Source of the DNA: Utricularia gibba
Taxonomy: Eukaryota; Streptophyta; Magnoliopsida; Lamiales; Lentibulariaceae
Direction: 5' to 3'
DNA: 64,000 nucleotides
NCBI GenBank assembly: GCA_002189035.1
Contig: NEEC01000017.1
Coordinates: 1,798,001 to 1,862,000, forward strand
Shown here one piece after another: positions 43,184-55,909 of this stretch. The position numbers and the translations under genes are program-made. Under the pieces are notes generated by a model. That model had not been told where the DNA came from. It searched no databases and saw only the letters and a program-made list of their open reading frames with translations. Position 1 is the first letter of the stretch. Each line of letters starts with the position of its first letter.

Positions 43184-44359
43184 ATGGTTTCGGCCGCCAT
43201 TTCCTTATCTTTGCCGCCTCATTTCGCTGCCATCAGTGGCCGTTCTTCGCGCGCTCTTCGCCCGAGACCTCACCGACTACAGTTAATCCACCAGGTACGA
43301 TATTTGAATTTGCGTTTACACTGTTATTGCTTGGAATTATTCAAGTTTTGTACCTGATTTCAGGGAAGGAGGTTCAGCATCGGAAAATGCAGGGCTGAGC
43401 TGTCGGCCGATGCACCAGTTGCTTTCGCAATCGGGGCTTGTATTTTGAACTCGCTAATTTTTCCAGATGCTCCTTCTACTGAAGACAGTGACACAGAATC
43501 GGTGATTGACTCGGGCGATGCGAGATTTGCTGTTATGGGGGTTATTTGCTTCATTCCTTATTTCAACTGGCTGGTAATTCGGTAACCCTCGTGTTCGTTG
43601 AAGATTTTGTTTCTTTGATGCCGTTTGTGATGTAGGATTGTTTTGCACACAGAGTTGGGTGTTTGCTTGGTTAGATACAGGGAAGGTGCGGTACGCTGTA
43701 TATGCTGTTGTTTATTTGGCTCCTTATTTGAGGTTTGATGATAACTGCAGCTCTTTTACCTATAATTTCTGTGAATAAGGACCCTTCTTTGGATTTATGA
43801 ATGAATTCTTCCTGCTTCTGGTTACCTTTGGATTAAGTGTTCGAAGCCATTATGCTTCCACTTTGAGCGTCGTTCATCCTTATACCGCGTTTCAGGTCCA
43901 ATCTATCCCTGTCTCCTGAGGAGAGCTGGCTGCCACTTCTCAGCATTGTCCTTTGCATCCTCCACATTCAGGTTAACCATTCATGAGACTGCTGGGCAGT
44001 AACAATTACACAGAGCTTCTTGATCCAAGTACCAATTCTTGAATTGCAGCTAGAAGCAAGCATCAGAGATGGAGATATTCAGGGCTTCCAAGCACTCAAC
44101 CAAGTCGCCAAGTTTGTTTCATTGATGACTAAACGAAGTAGAACCGCCAGAAAGGTACTTTCTCGTGCAAAAACAGAGCTCAAATTTTTAGTTCAGTCCA
44201 TTCTGATTTGTTTGCTTGTTGGTATATCAGAGGGAGGATTTCCACAAGATCCCATCTCCGGAAGAGCACTTCAAGAAAGAAGTGAAGGACGTGGTTTCTC
44301 CTACTGAAGCAGACGAGGAGAATGAAGATGCAAGCATCAAGGATGATTCAGATAGGTAA
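43184..44359 (+). CDS. plastid-type multi-pass membrane protein, function unknown
   Basis: Six exons (43184-43294, 43364-43573, 43653-43732, 43896-43971, 44050-44154, 44231-44359) join in frame to 236 residues. The N-terminus (MVSAAISLSLPPHFAAISGR, then RSSRALRPRPHR) is Ser/Arg-rich without acids, as in chloroplast transit peptides. About four hydrophobic segments follow: FAIGACILNSLIF, FAVMGVICFIPYFNW with SWVFAWL, YAVYAVVYLAPYL, and WLPLLSIVLCILHIQ. The C-terminal third is hydrophilic: LEASIRDGDIQGFQALNQ, then a Lys/Glu-rich tail ending DDSDR. The core looks like a conserved green-lineage membrane protein, but I cannot name the family. It converges with the next gene; their stop codons are 275 bases apart. 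Confidence 0.75.
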
Positions 44360-44634
44360 CTAGGAGAAGGTTCATGTTGATTCTCCTTTGGCATGTGATT
44401 CTCCTTTATTCAGATATTGCACCCAACAAAGAAGTTTAAATTACAAATCACCCCTCCCAAAATTGTTTTTTTACATAACAGCGCCGATAAAGTGCAGAAG
44501 AAGATTTTTGTATATTGCTTTTTCCACTCACAATAAAGATCAAATTGCATGGGTTTACGGCACACGCCCCTCAAAATTGGTTGTTTGCGTAATAAGGTCG
44601 GTAATTAGTAGTAATTATTCCATAATTAGTAAAA

Positions 44635-45335
44635 TCACGGCAGCGGCCGCATCTTCCTCCGGAGCCTCCTGGACGCCGCCGTAGAGACGAGGAATCCGAC
44701 ACCGGCACACGCAACCCAGATGCCCACGTCCACCGCCCATCTCACACCATCCGTCTCCACCTCCGTGGAAAAACCCTCACCGTCGGATTGCACTTCCCCA
44801 CTGCACTCACTGCACCCGCACACACCCGTTCCGAACCCCTCACCTTCAGACTGCTCCGGAATCTCCTCCAGCCGACACCCGACTGCGCGGCGCCGCACCA
44901 GCCGCGCAGCCGCCACCTTCCCCGTTAGCAACACCCCGTCGGCGTCAGTAACCGCCTCCAAGACGATGTCGTTTCCATCAGGAAGGACGGACTCACAATC
45001 CATCCTCCAATTCTGCCCCTCCCCATCCTTCCTGAAAATCCCCTTCACCGCCTTCGATTCCCCGAAATAGATCTCGAATTTCGTCCCCTCGCAGACCAGA
45101 ACCCGCTCCCTGCACCCGTACACACCGGGTCCCGAGTCCGAACCGGGTCGAGGGTGACGAAGGCGGGAGCATCGGGACGGACGCTCGACCCGTTTAGCTC
45201 CAGAAGAGCGCCATTGATCCGAGGGAGGAAGTGGAGCGTGAGGAAATTGGGTTTCGCCTTCTTCTGCGAGAATCTCGCATAGAATGCATTGATTCGCAGC
45301 GCCTCCGAAGCCGTCGGGACGAAGCCTTTACACAT
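44635..45335 (-). CDS. unidentified plant protein with C-terminal membrane anchor, frame broken once
   Basis: The ATG at 45335 begins MCKGFVPTASEALRINAFYA. It continues through FLTLHFLPRINGALLELNGS and RPDAPAFVTLDPVRTR. The frame then changes, and the second part reads GVYGCRERVLVCEGTKFEIY, KAVKGIFRKDGEGQNWRMDC, an acidic linker with a CGCSEC motif, and a hydrophobic segment near the end (WVACAGVGFLVSTA) followed by RRLRRKMRPLP. One extra G at 45131-45133 would join the halves as RTRGPGVYGC. The layout (beta-rich domain, acidic linker, tail anchor) resembles plant proteins of the At1g01500 type, but I am not sure of this. No catalytic motif is visible. Single exon. Confidence 0.62.
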
Positions 45336-46290
45336 TTTTGCTTCACAGCGTTTCGCTTTGGTTTCTTCTGGATTCTGAAGTAGAGATTGAGACGACCGGG
45401 GCCCTTAAAAAGGGAAGAGGGAGGGAGGAAAACGAGGGGTGGTGGATGAAGAAGACGATGACAGGCACACGGTTTTTGCATGCAGCCAGATTATGATCAT
45501 GACTCCCAACGAATAAACAATATTATTATTCTTATTAAATCCCCTAAACCAACTTCCCATAAAAAGACACTTTTGCCCATCTCAAACGCACTTGTTATCC
45601 ACAAGGCAGGGGTATTCTATGTCATATCGTTTACCAAACTCCAATTCCTCTTAATTGTATAATTTAAACCATAATTTAGGTAATTTGAAGATTTGGAGTT
45701 TTTTTGGAAAAATAAATTCATAAAAATAAGAGCAGACCCCCCAATACACCAAGTCTTTTAATTTTTATATAATTAATTTAAGTTTTAAAGTTTTAAATAT
45801 TGTTTAAATTTAAGGGTAATGTTTTGAATGATAAATTACCACCTAGGAAAGAACATTGTAGGGCATATATGTCTTTATACACCACGAATAGTTCCACACA
45901 TCACCCCATACGCTTCTTTTCAACACGTTTATTCTGGCTTCTTCAAGCAAACAAAGTCAAGCTTGTTGTGCTCAAGTTTTTTTTTTTTTTTACTGAGAAT
46001 AAAAAAAAGCGTATATTTAGCCACGTGTGACATGACATTTGCGGCATAGGACATTTTGTATATTTAAAAAGTATTTCCAAAATCATTCAAATATTTGGCA
46101 CAATTTTTTTTTTTACCAAAATAATTAGGAAATGAACTTCAAAATAATAATTCTCATTTTAAATCCACAAAAAATAAAATCCAATTGTTCCAAATATTTC
46201 TCGATTTTTTAAATAGAATTGTGCAATGATTGGGATGATGCCCTACCCCACCTGAGCCCGTTGTATTAGAGGAGGATTAGGGGGGCTCCA

Positions 46291-46324
<34 letters not shown>

Positions 46325-46572
46325 TTCATGAGCCATGCATCACAGCTGACGTACATAAGCTTATGCAGCATCATGATGGAGGGATGATGATCAAGATGAT
46401 GATGATGATGAAGAATTCGCCAGATGATCACACTGAATAGTCATAACTCATACCTAGTTTTTCTCAGCCGGAATGCAAAAGTCGGGACAACAAACAGAGG
46501 AGTGGAGAGGTGTTTGGCGATCTCTGGGAAGGTGTATATGCAATGCCAAGAGTGTGTACAGGTATAGTTCCT
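45336..46572. other. Intergenic region with GAT-rich repeats
   Basis: The left 100 bases are the leader of the 44.6-45.3 kb gene. Then AT-rich DNA with long T runs (for example 45969-45982). From 46291 to 46413 the sequence is rich in GAT triplets and probably lies in or just beyond the HLB1 3' UTR. No gene is supported. Confidence 0.5.
46291..46323. repeat. (GAT)11 microsatellite
   Basis: Eleven perfect GAT copies, followed 50-90 bases later by further GAT clusters (46373-46413). It lies about 250 bases downstream of the HLB1 stop codon. Confidence 0.85.
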
Positions 46573-49500
46573 CTAGGCGGTTATCACACCAGCCAGAACA
46601 TCAGTCTTGCCCCGGGCGAAGATTGTGTAAACCAGCCGGATCGCATCGATCCACCGATCCAAGGACTCCCATGAGTCCGCAACCTGCATTGCTTCCAGTC
46701 AGCCACAGAGCGTCTTGGTGGAAGTGAAGTGGAAAAAGGGGATTACCATGTAATATGGTCCATTAATGGTGTCGATGCAGAGGCCTGGACCAGGGGGCAA
46801 GGTAAGATCAGCACATGCGGAGACCGAAATTATGTCTGGGATGTTGATTCTGATGGGGCGCCTGCTGGGAGAGGTGTTGCTACTGGTATTTGATAGAAGT
46901 GCAGGTTGAGAATGTATCTGGTCGACATCGTCAATCTGCGTGAGGCATGAGATGAGGTTCATGGCCCAAGGAGAGCAGGAAACATGGCATTGCAAATCAT
47001 ACCTGTAGTAGTGCTTCATGATTAATTACGAACTGGGAGCGCTTCCAGTCACTATGCGGCGCAACAGAGCTTCCTGATGGTGGTGCTGTCAGGTATCCTA
47101 CCTTCAGAAATGGAAGAGGTAACTGCAAAAACGCATACCAGCATTTATTTTATGCAGATGCATCAAGAAATTACATATGAACTCCTCCCAGTGAAATATG
47201 GAGCAGCAGGCTTTCAGTTAATCAGAAGAGGTCCACACATGAAGTGTAAAAAAAGAGGAAAAAAAGTAAGACTATTATTAGCTAAAATACGAAGCAAGCA
47301 TGCATCCTAAGGATAAAGTATGAAACTTGGAACAGAAATGGTAAGTATACAAAATCATAATGCTCCAAAATGGGTACTAACCATAGAACGAACAAGCTTC
47401 AAAGCACTGCTGTAAACCTGGCTCATAACAAAAAGTTAAAGAGGGTTATGGGACAGTATCTGGTTGGACTTTCAACGATGGAAAATTTGATCAAGAAATG
47501 GAATGTGTGTAGTCTATTGTAGAATATTGGAAAATAATAGTGCATGTGTAATTCAAGATAGAACAAGTATCTCATTGCTGTAAAGAGCAATGATATAGCA
47601 AGTTATTGGTATAATTCGAGTGCATCAGAAAACATCTATAAGAGCAAACACCATGTGAGGAAGTCAAGAAACAAGACACAATCTAATAGCATTATGAGTA
47701 GAAAAGAAAAAGTGAAGCTACTCGTGCACCTACAGAATAACTAGGCTTTAGTGCATGTGCTGCAGCAATATATATTGCAGATTGGCTGTATAGCTCATCA
47801 GGAGACACATCCTGTGTATTCACAAACCCAGTTCTTGATAAGTCTTCTGCTAATCCATACTGCAAATATACATTTATCATATCAGTGAGAATGCCTTGAT
47901 TTCAATGGGAAGAGTAAGTTAGGCTGTAAACAAAATTAAGGATAAATTTAGGCTCTACTAACCAGAACGGTGCCCAGATTGTAAATTGCTCGATGGAAAT
48001 CAAATTGCAATTGTATTGCTGCACGGAACTGTGAACACAGGCACAAGGGTAAGGATGCAAGCAGCATGAGAATATAACTGCATCATAAATTCATAATAAG
48101 CGTTCAAGAAATCCACTCAAGGATCAATTGCATACCTTGCTAATAGCAGTTTTAACGATTACGTGCTTCTCACGAGCGGAAACAATTGCACTGAGTTCCT
48201 AAAACGAAATTCTAGAAAATAAAAAGAATGGAAAAAAGCGTTTAAAAAAAGGGGTAAAGATTAACAACGAATATCAATGTACCTGAAGAGCAAGCCCCCA
48301 ATTATTTAAAGCCTGACAGGTACTAGCAAGTTAGTACAGATAAATTGTAAATTTTCAGCAGGAAAGGATGAAACTTCGAGAAATAAATGAGATGAAAAAA
48401 AAATAAAAGATGTCCAACTACAACGCTTGGAAAAAAAAAAAAAAAAACAAGATATACCATACCATATAGCATGTTTCAGACACACGCAAGAATCTTAAAA
48501 TAGAAAAAATGCTGATAACAGATCATCTTGATGTTCAGAAAGCCAACCTGGGGACTGTTCCAGTTGAGCTGTACAGCCTTCTCATAATTCTTTGTGGCCT
48601 ACAGATGTGACAAGAGGAAAATAAAACAACAGGGTTCATCACAAGACTAGATCACATTGGTCAAGGGACAGTAAGTGGTAGACGAGCTTCAACCTGCTTC
48701 CAAAGCTCCTCAGCTTCCTTTGTGCGGCCCCGCATTTTTGCTCTATCAGAGATTGCTATGGCCCAATTATAATACGCCTGAAACAAAAGAATAGCATAAA
48801 TGGTATTACTATAGCATAATAAGAAAGTCAATGTGCAGAATTCCACAAAATTTATGCTTGTCAAATTTCGAAGTGAAAAATGGCATGTGCACATACATCA
48901 TTGAGTGAAGGACAAAGGCGTGTAGCCTCCTCGTACTTTCTGCATGCCTCTTCAAGTAACGCATCTTTTGAAGGAGAAGTAGAGTCAGGACTTACATTAT
49001 CAGCACTTTCCTGCACGAGATTTCATGCAATACCAGCATTTTGACAATTGAATAGCAATTTTCAGAATACACAACTCAAGAAGACACCAAAATGAAAGTT
49101 GCTGCATCACACATAGCAGTAACCCAAACATATCCTCAAACCTGAAGAACTAGTGCCCAATTGTACAATGCATCATGATCGCCTGGATTTCTTTCTAGAG
49201 CTGTCGCATACCTGCAACAGCAGGGCAAGATCCATTATATTCTTCACAGTTAACAAGTGTATCGCATTAAAAAGTAAAACCAGGAAAAAGCCAACAAATA
49301 TGAACATGCCCATTATTAGATCATTCCTTTCAAGAAAATTGGGTAACTTAACAGCGAATCGTGATTTAGAAAACAGATAATGTGAAATTTACATGGTGAC
49401 ACAAAGAATGCTTAATTAGAAAATGTTGCTAAGAATCTGGGTCACTGATTATATAGATCGAAAAATAGGGTGATGGATATGAAATGATATGATTGCTACA

Positions 49501-50576
49501 AATACCTCTTGGCAGCAAATGTAAGAATCCTTTGACGAGATCTCCCTTCCTCATCATGGACATTGACACTATTAATCAAGTCCATGGCAGCATTATTCTG
49601 CTCTATTTGATGCTCTGACGCAGCATAGCTAAAAATGCAAAAGAAAACCAAAAATAAAATAAATAGTTATCGTATCCTGATAGAGCAAAGAACGAAAAGA
49701 AGGTGCATGAATATCAAAATAAAAACCGTGTATCCTCATCTGCCAAAGACATTTTGCAGGTCAAATAAAATATAGTTTTAGGCTTTAGTTCTCATCAACA
49801 TTCAGCAGTAATAAAAAACTTCCAGACAACCAAGTTATAGAAAAATGAACTCTGATCTACCATATCGTAATTTAATTACACCCACATCGTCTTAAAAAAA
49901 TGCTGTGAAAAATAAGCACAGATGGCACAAGGTACAAATTCGAATTCTTATATGTTTGAACTCCGGAATTAACTGACCTTTTAGGGGTATCTGCTTCCCT
50001 TTCATCGTGATGATCGGCATCTCCATTCTTCAGATCACTTAGCAATTCCCTCATAGTAAAAGTGCGATTTCCCTCAACATTCCCAAGCTTCGAAGCGGTC
50101 TTCTCACCGTGGTTCGACTGCTCCACAAGAGCATCCCCATTATTTGATTCCTCAATTACATCTCTTGGTGAAGAGTTTAACCTTTCTACAACAATGGGTT
50201 GTGTATCTGCGGAATCGCCAGCTTCAGGATGCTGCACATCGATTTCATTAGTTTGGAGAGTCTGAGGATACGGATCCGCTGGAAGAGATGGTTCCAATGC
50301 CGTGGCTTCAGACTCAACTCCCAGTTCGACGGATGTATCAAATGTCACGGATGGTTCCTCCACCGTGGCTTCTGGCTCAGGATTGGCTGCCGGAGATGAC
50401 TCCTCCGCTGTAGATTCAGACACAGATCCCGCCGATGGATGGGTTGCCAGAGATGGTTCCTCCGTGGCTTCAGGTTCCGTTTCCGGTTCGGACGATGCTG
50501 TGGGCACTTGAGATCGCCCAGACTCCGGCATTCCGTTAGGCAGATGCGATACCGATTGCTCGGAAGTCGATGACAT
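46573..50576 (-). CDS. HLB1: HLB1-like tetratricopeptide repeat protein
   Basis: HLB1 (Arabidopsis At5g41950) is a TPR protein of the trans-Golgi network/early endosome that links membrane traffic to actin. The ATG at 50576 begins [15 protein letters not shown]. The first 200 residues are low-complexity, with repeated EPS/EPEAT/AEPSL-like units. Next comes [14 protein letters not shown], then TPR helices over many short exons: [60 protein letters not shown], and [14 protein letters not shown]. The C-terminal PH-like part has [20 protein letters not shown] and [20 protein letters not shown], ending GVITA with TAG at 46573-46575. Order and C-terminus fit HLB1 well. I saw no frame break. Confidence 0.85.
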
Positions 50577-51064
50577 CGCGGTGAAATGAGAACAAACGAA
50601 TTTCTGCTACTCTCTTCAACGACTAGTTCACAAATCTGCATCAAAAACTTGTGCTTCAGCTTCACCATTGTGAACGTGAAATCGCAGTCGCACCCACAAA
50701 CTTACTGAATCTCCAATTGACGCCCAAATATTCAGTATAATGTTTTTTCCCCCCAAACACTTTGCACAATTTGCATTTGATCCACGAACGTTTTTCAATT
50801 TTCATTGTGCCCCATTAATTCATGGAAACTGCTATCGTACCCCTTCATTTAGTAAGTATTCAAGTATTTTAAGTTTTTAATGCCTTTGGAACCCCAACAC
50901 ATTTTTTTCTTGTGGCCCATTTTTAAATGGGCTTGAGCCCATTTAACGTGGACCAGTTGAAAAACAGCGGTTTCTTCTCCGAACGCAATGAGCGGTTTCC
51001 TCGATTGCCTTTCCCATGGCGAATTTCAGAAACCTTTGATTGAGGGATTGTTGTAACTGAATCC
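50577..51064. promoter_or_regulatory. Bidirectional promoter of HLB1 and the Rmt2-like gene
   Basis: Two diverging starts lie 488 bases apart. At 50915-50932 is GCCCATTT-TT-AAATGGGC, a perfect 8-base inverted repeat of site II cores, followed by another GAGCCCATTT at 50935-50944. These lie about 130 bases upstream of the Rmt2-like start and about 340 bases from the HLB1 start. Confidence 0.55.
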
Positions 51065-52351
51065 ATGGCTGAGAGCAGAGACGAAGATCTCTGCAAAGCC
51101 GCTAGGGATGGTGACCTTACTCGAGTGAAGTCATTGATTAGTTCTGGCGCTGATTTCTGTTACTTCGATGCCGATGGCCTAACTCCGCTGATGCACGCTG
51201 CTAAAGCCGGGAATGCAGCTATCGTGAAAGAGCTTCTTCAAAGTGGTGCGCCGTGGAATGCTTTATCTCCAACCGGTGTTTCAGCAGGGGATTTGGCTAT
51301 GGAAAATTGCCACCAATCTGCGTTTGATGCACTCGTCAATGCTGGTACCCACTTTGCTGCTTTTTATGTGTTACGTGCAATGTCAAATCATTTCATTTTC
51401 CCTTTTCTTGCGTGGTTGCACATGTAGGGATACAAGCAGAGCTAGTTCTTGGTTCAATTGCTAGAAAAGATAAAGGAAATGATCGTTCGAATATGAGTTA
51501 TTTGGAAGATAGAATTGCTTTTAGTGAGGATAAGGTAATGGATTCAGAAAGCAAGGCAGTTATGATGGGTTGGGAGAGGCCCCTGATGGAAGCTCACGCT
51601 AAGGCTATTTGTTGTGGAGGTGGTGGGCATGTGCTCAACATTGGATTTGGGATGGGCCTTGTGGATACTGCAATACAGCAATATGCACCTGTGTCGCACA
51701 CAATTGTTGAAGCTCATCCGGATGTATATCAGCGTATGCTTCAGAGTGGGTGGGGTGAAAAGGAGAATGTGAAGATAGTGTTTGGTCGCTGGCAGGATGT
51801 TATATCTCAGTTGGATTCATATGATGGTAATACTATGTTCTTTGTTAACATGGTGCTTTCTTAATCTCTAAACAACTTGTGTTTCATCCAATATTTTTCA
51901 AAAGCATTTCTTTGATAATGAGAATTTTCAAACTTTTCCATCCAAATCCTCCAACGATGCCTGATGAAATGTAGTATCGTTTTCAGATGAACTCAAATAG
52001 CTGTTTTGGATGTTATCCATTATCCATTGTGTTTCAGGAATCTTTTTCGACACTTATGGTGAATACTACGAAGATATGAGAGAGTTTCATCAGCATCTTC
52101 CACATCTACTGAATCCTGGAGGAATATATTCATTCTTCAATGGCCTCTGCGGGTCTAACCCCTTCTTCCATGTTGTGTATTGCCAGTTGGTTGCTCTGGA
52201 GCTTGAGAATTTGGGTTTTTCCACACAATTTATACCATTACCTGTCAAGGATTGCTTGGGAGAAGAAATCTGGGAAGGAGTCAAGCACAAATACTGGCAG
52301 TTGGATACGTATTCTCTTCCTGTTTGCCAACTTATCTCTGACTCCTGGTGA
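51065..52351 (+). CDS. ankyrin and Rmt2-type arginine methyltransferase-like protein
   Basis: The ATG at 51065 starts MAESRDEDLCKAARDGDLTR. Ankyrin-type helices follow (DADGLTPLMHAAKAGNAAIV, SAGDLAMENCHQSAFDALVN), then a methyltransferase domain with SAM motif I (HVLNIGFGMGLVDTAIQQY), acidic motif II (IVEAHPDVYQRM) and a late FFDTYGEYYEDMREFHQHLP, NPGGIYSFFNGLCG. Ankyrin plus this domain is the layout of yeast Rmt2, which methylates the delta nitrogen of an arginine in ribosomal protein L12; the fold is close to guanidinoacetate methyltransferase. Exons join as NAG|IQAEL and as SYD|GIFFD. The product ends at TGA 52349-52351. The substrate in plants is not shown by the sequence. Confidence 0.85.
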
Positions 52352-52782
52352 TTGACAGTTGCAAAGTTTTGGGTTTTAGACGTTCATATCATTGTCCAGC
52401 AGTTGCACCTACATGGATTGAGAGGCCTTTGGAGGTTAGTTTTCCTTTAGAGTTTAAAGCACATTAGTGTTTTCAGTTGCTGGATGTACTAGTGCACAAG
52501 ATTGATCATCCAATTTCAAAAACCAGCATCCTGGAATTTTTAGAAAATTTGATTAGGTTCATTCGTCAGCTCAACCATTCGTTCATATTCACACCTCTGC
52601 ACAAGCACCTTTCTTTTTTTCTCTCCTTCCCTTCGTTTTTCATTGAAAACGCATACATACAGTATCTCACAGCACAGAGAAAACGGCATCGCTTTCAATC
52701 ATAAGTTAAACTTGTGTTTCCTGATATGCCTTGATCTGCCTCCGGGGCTGAGAAAACTGGCCTCGCACTTTCTTTGGGTGAT
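52352..52782. other. Convergent 3' flank
   Basis: The Rmt2-like gene and the QQT1 gene both point into this stretch, so it should hold two 3' UTRs. An exon-like run after 52351 (GACAGTTGCAAAGTTTTGGG) could be part of an alternative 3' end. No further gene is visible. Confidence 0.45.
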
Positions 52783-54910
52783 TCAGTTAGCATCATCATC
52801 GGACACTCGGTCCTCCTTCATGTACTTCTCCTGCACAGCTGCAACTGTGAGATCCCATGTCAAAGAAAACAATGAAGATCCCCATAGGCAATGAGCAAAG
52901 CTTGTTCTGTCACATGGAGTAGGCCTCCTATGCAACGAGAAGAAAGAACCATGCAAAGATGAAAGGAAGGATATCTGTAGTAATCCCAGTCAACAGGGCC
53001 AACTGCTATCTTGCTGAATTCCACCGCACTTGCGTCTATGCCTGCGAATATGTATCCGTTGCTCTTGTCGATCAGTCTCACAAGCTTTGCGACACTTTCC
53101 TTATCCTTCAGTATAGAAGAAACAAAGGGAAAGAACTAGAATGAATGGCGGAGGGAGTGGATAGAACTAGAGCATACGAGTTGCAGAAATCTAACAGATA
53201 ACCCTTCTCTAAAAAGGAAAGCATGAGAGGGGCAGATAGATACGTCTGATGCATCCTTCTCGAAAGAAGGCTAAATGCATTATGCATAAACTGTAAGGTC
53301 AGTGTTCTTGCCTGAATGTCCAAAGTGGAGAAGTTGACAAGATAGAAGTCCTCTATCACCTGGCACAGCTCCTTTGTTAGCTTCCTACAATTACACAACG
53401 TAATTTCACTCAGTTTTCGACACCTAATAAAGCTCATTAAAACACCTCTTAAAGACCAAAGTCTAGTTTTTGACAGTTCAATTGATATTTCAAAACACCA
53501 TCTCTTTTTTCTACTCAAGTTTATATTGAACTGTTAAGACGACTGAAACACCCTTCAAGCGCATGTATACATGTTTGGTTGAGAAACAGACAATTACCTG
53601 TACTTTGCAGAACGAGGATCCTGATCAAGATGGCGCTGCAAGTATGATAAATCAAGTACATCCGTGTAGAAATCAAGGTTGAAGGCTGCATAATGATAAA
53701 GGAAGGAAGCACATCATAGAAGTTGAGATCACAGACAGGACATAATAAATTTAGCACTTGCGTCAAAGCTGAAGTGTCCTTACCTAACTTTCCATAACTT
53801 TCGATTAAATCTATTTTCGACAGAACATTGATATGTGGCAACTCCAGATGCAGCATGGTAGATAATGAAAGCAGCAAAGCACTCACATACTTCCCAGGAT
53901 CACTACAAAGATGGGCATCCACTAAATGGACGGCAGTCAACTGCAAACGGGTGGTAAGAAACCAGATTCAAGATAAAAAAAATTCGATTAATCTAGCTGC
54001 TGGGAAAAATAAATAGGCAAGACAAAAAATAGTACCCTGAGATTTAACTTCTTTATGAGCTTCATGATGACTTTCTTTGCGTTTTCATGAAGGAAAAAGA
54101 GTTCTACTTGGCCAGGGAAATCAAAGAGAAGATAGTGATCTGCATAAACGCAGGTACCATTCCTTCACTTACAGACCTAAAAACCCTGAGCAATAAGTTG
54201 AAAATAAGATAAGGTACAATGACGGACCTTTGAGAAGGGATTTCAATCTGCACTCCAACCAATCAATATTTTTCTCCAGATAATCCATACAATAGATAAG
54301 GCCTGCAACATAACGCGGGAAAATCTCGAATCCACAATTTTCTATTGAAAGTCACATACCAGTATGAAGAACTAGCAATCCGTTGACAGAAATCCGAGAA
54401 TTTTCATTTTTACATGCCATGCGGTTAATAATTCCAAAAGGTGGCATAAAAAGAAGAATGCAAAACCTCCATTTGGGCCAAGGGAGTGCTCGTTCATAAC
54501 ATCACTGAGCTTGACCAAATCCTCAATGTTTATAGCACATTCATATCTTGAAACCATAAGAATATAGCACATTAAAAATTAGGGACAGATTGAACAGGGT
54601 GACTATATAAAGCATCGCCATCAAACAATAATGCGCCAAGAGCTAAGTTTCAAGTAAAATCATTAGCAATCGGATACGGCAAAGCATCATTAGCAGGATC
54701 CAAATTGATCACTGCAACCTTCCTGCAAACCACCAAAATTTTTTCCTCCAGTAAGTAACCGCAGCATAAGAAAAACAAGTAAACGCATCTGAAACACCTC
54801 AAGTAGTGGTGGGTGTACCTGCCAATGAGCTCGAGAAACTGAGACATCCCATTGCAATACGTTGTCTTCCCGGAGCCTGGTGGCCCGATGACCACCTGAC
54901 CAAACACCAT
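52783..54910 (-). CDS. QQT1: GPN-loop GTPase 2 (QQT1)
   Basis: GPN GTPases help assemble and import RNA polymerase II; Arabidopsis QQT1 is needed for embryo cell division. The ATG at 54910 starts [20 protein letters not shown] with the P-loop GPPGSGKT. Exons then give [21 protein letters not shown], where the intron starts at GTATCC inside the Pro codon, then [19 protein letters not shown] with the GPN signature. Next are the block ending in [49 protein letters not shown] (G4 motif SKID), [27 protein letters not shown], and [20 protein letters not shown]. The end is [15 protein letters not shown], with TGA at 52783-52785. All GTPase motifs are present and in frame. Confidence 0.92.
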
Positions 54911-55909
54911 AACTTGAGACCGCCAGACGACGTTCAAAACCAACTCAAAGTTGTTTAAATGGCCAACTCTGAAGTAGATAAAACCAATAAGTCAAATTCA
55001 CCACTCTCCCGCCCTATCCGTGACCTTAACTCGAAATTTTCCCAATCAAAAGCTCAAAAAAACTTACGCTTCTTTCCTTAAATCCCGGGAAACGCACCAC
55101 AGACCAAAAAAGTGTGGAAAGATTCGGAAATACCTGCGTTACGAAATGGTGAACGAGAAAACGAACCAAGGAAGCTTCAATTTTTCTTAGATCCTCCCTT
55201 ACAAAACCCCAAAGAGAACTTAAAACTCAAGCTTACCGATGAAACCAGGCAGAGAAGACGCCTGATAAACCTCGAATACCCAAGACTTCGAGAAGAGAAA
55301 AAGAAAAGCAGTAAAAAGTAACAACGTGAGTTTGGGCCACAAGGCCCACAATACACAAAAATGCAGCCCGTAAAATAACTCTCATCTGATCCACCAAACT
55401 TTTTACTCATGTTTAAAAATTTTAGAAAAATATATTATTTTTTAATCAATTGATATATTATAATAAAAAATACTGAATCATCACCCATCCAATCAGCGAA
55501 TGCCAAATGTTAATTAAATGATTTGAATGGTGGATTAACTTTTGAGACACGAGTGTAGAGTTCATTCACTTTTATCATCCTCAGCCTCAGGACACAACAC
55601 ACTTATACAACTCATGCCAACAGGAATCTGATAAGCATTCCTCATCAGCTCTGCAAGCTGGTTGCCCGACTCAACACTATGTAAACTATCACACAACTTA
55701 GAAAAGAGACTCCCTTGTGCTTGATCCGCAGCGGATTCCGATTCCGGTTCCGGTTCCAGTTTATCTGCAAGATAGTGTAACACAGGGTTCAAATTGTGAA
55801 TGCCGAGTTGCAACTAAGACTGAAAACCAGCTTTGAATCATCTATGTGGAGGCTGCACTGCAGCCCAAAAGGAAAAGAAGGGCGGATGAGGTTTGGAGGG
55901 CTTACTTGT
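54911..55909. other. QQT1 leader and 3' flank of the TBC gene
   Basis: 54911-55320 should hold the QQT1 leader and promoter. At 55562-55813 a minus-strand ORF (EPEPESESAADQAQG, ending EAEDDKSE) follows a good acceptor (CTTGCAG) at about 55761. Spliced to the donor GTAAGC just after the TBC stop codon, it would continue in the TBC frame. It may be a 3' UTR exon or an alternative C-terminus. Confidence 0.4.

Noticed and set aside
46243-46431. ORF with runs of Ile and His
   Set aside because: It is only the translation of the GAT microsatellite.
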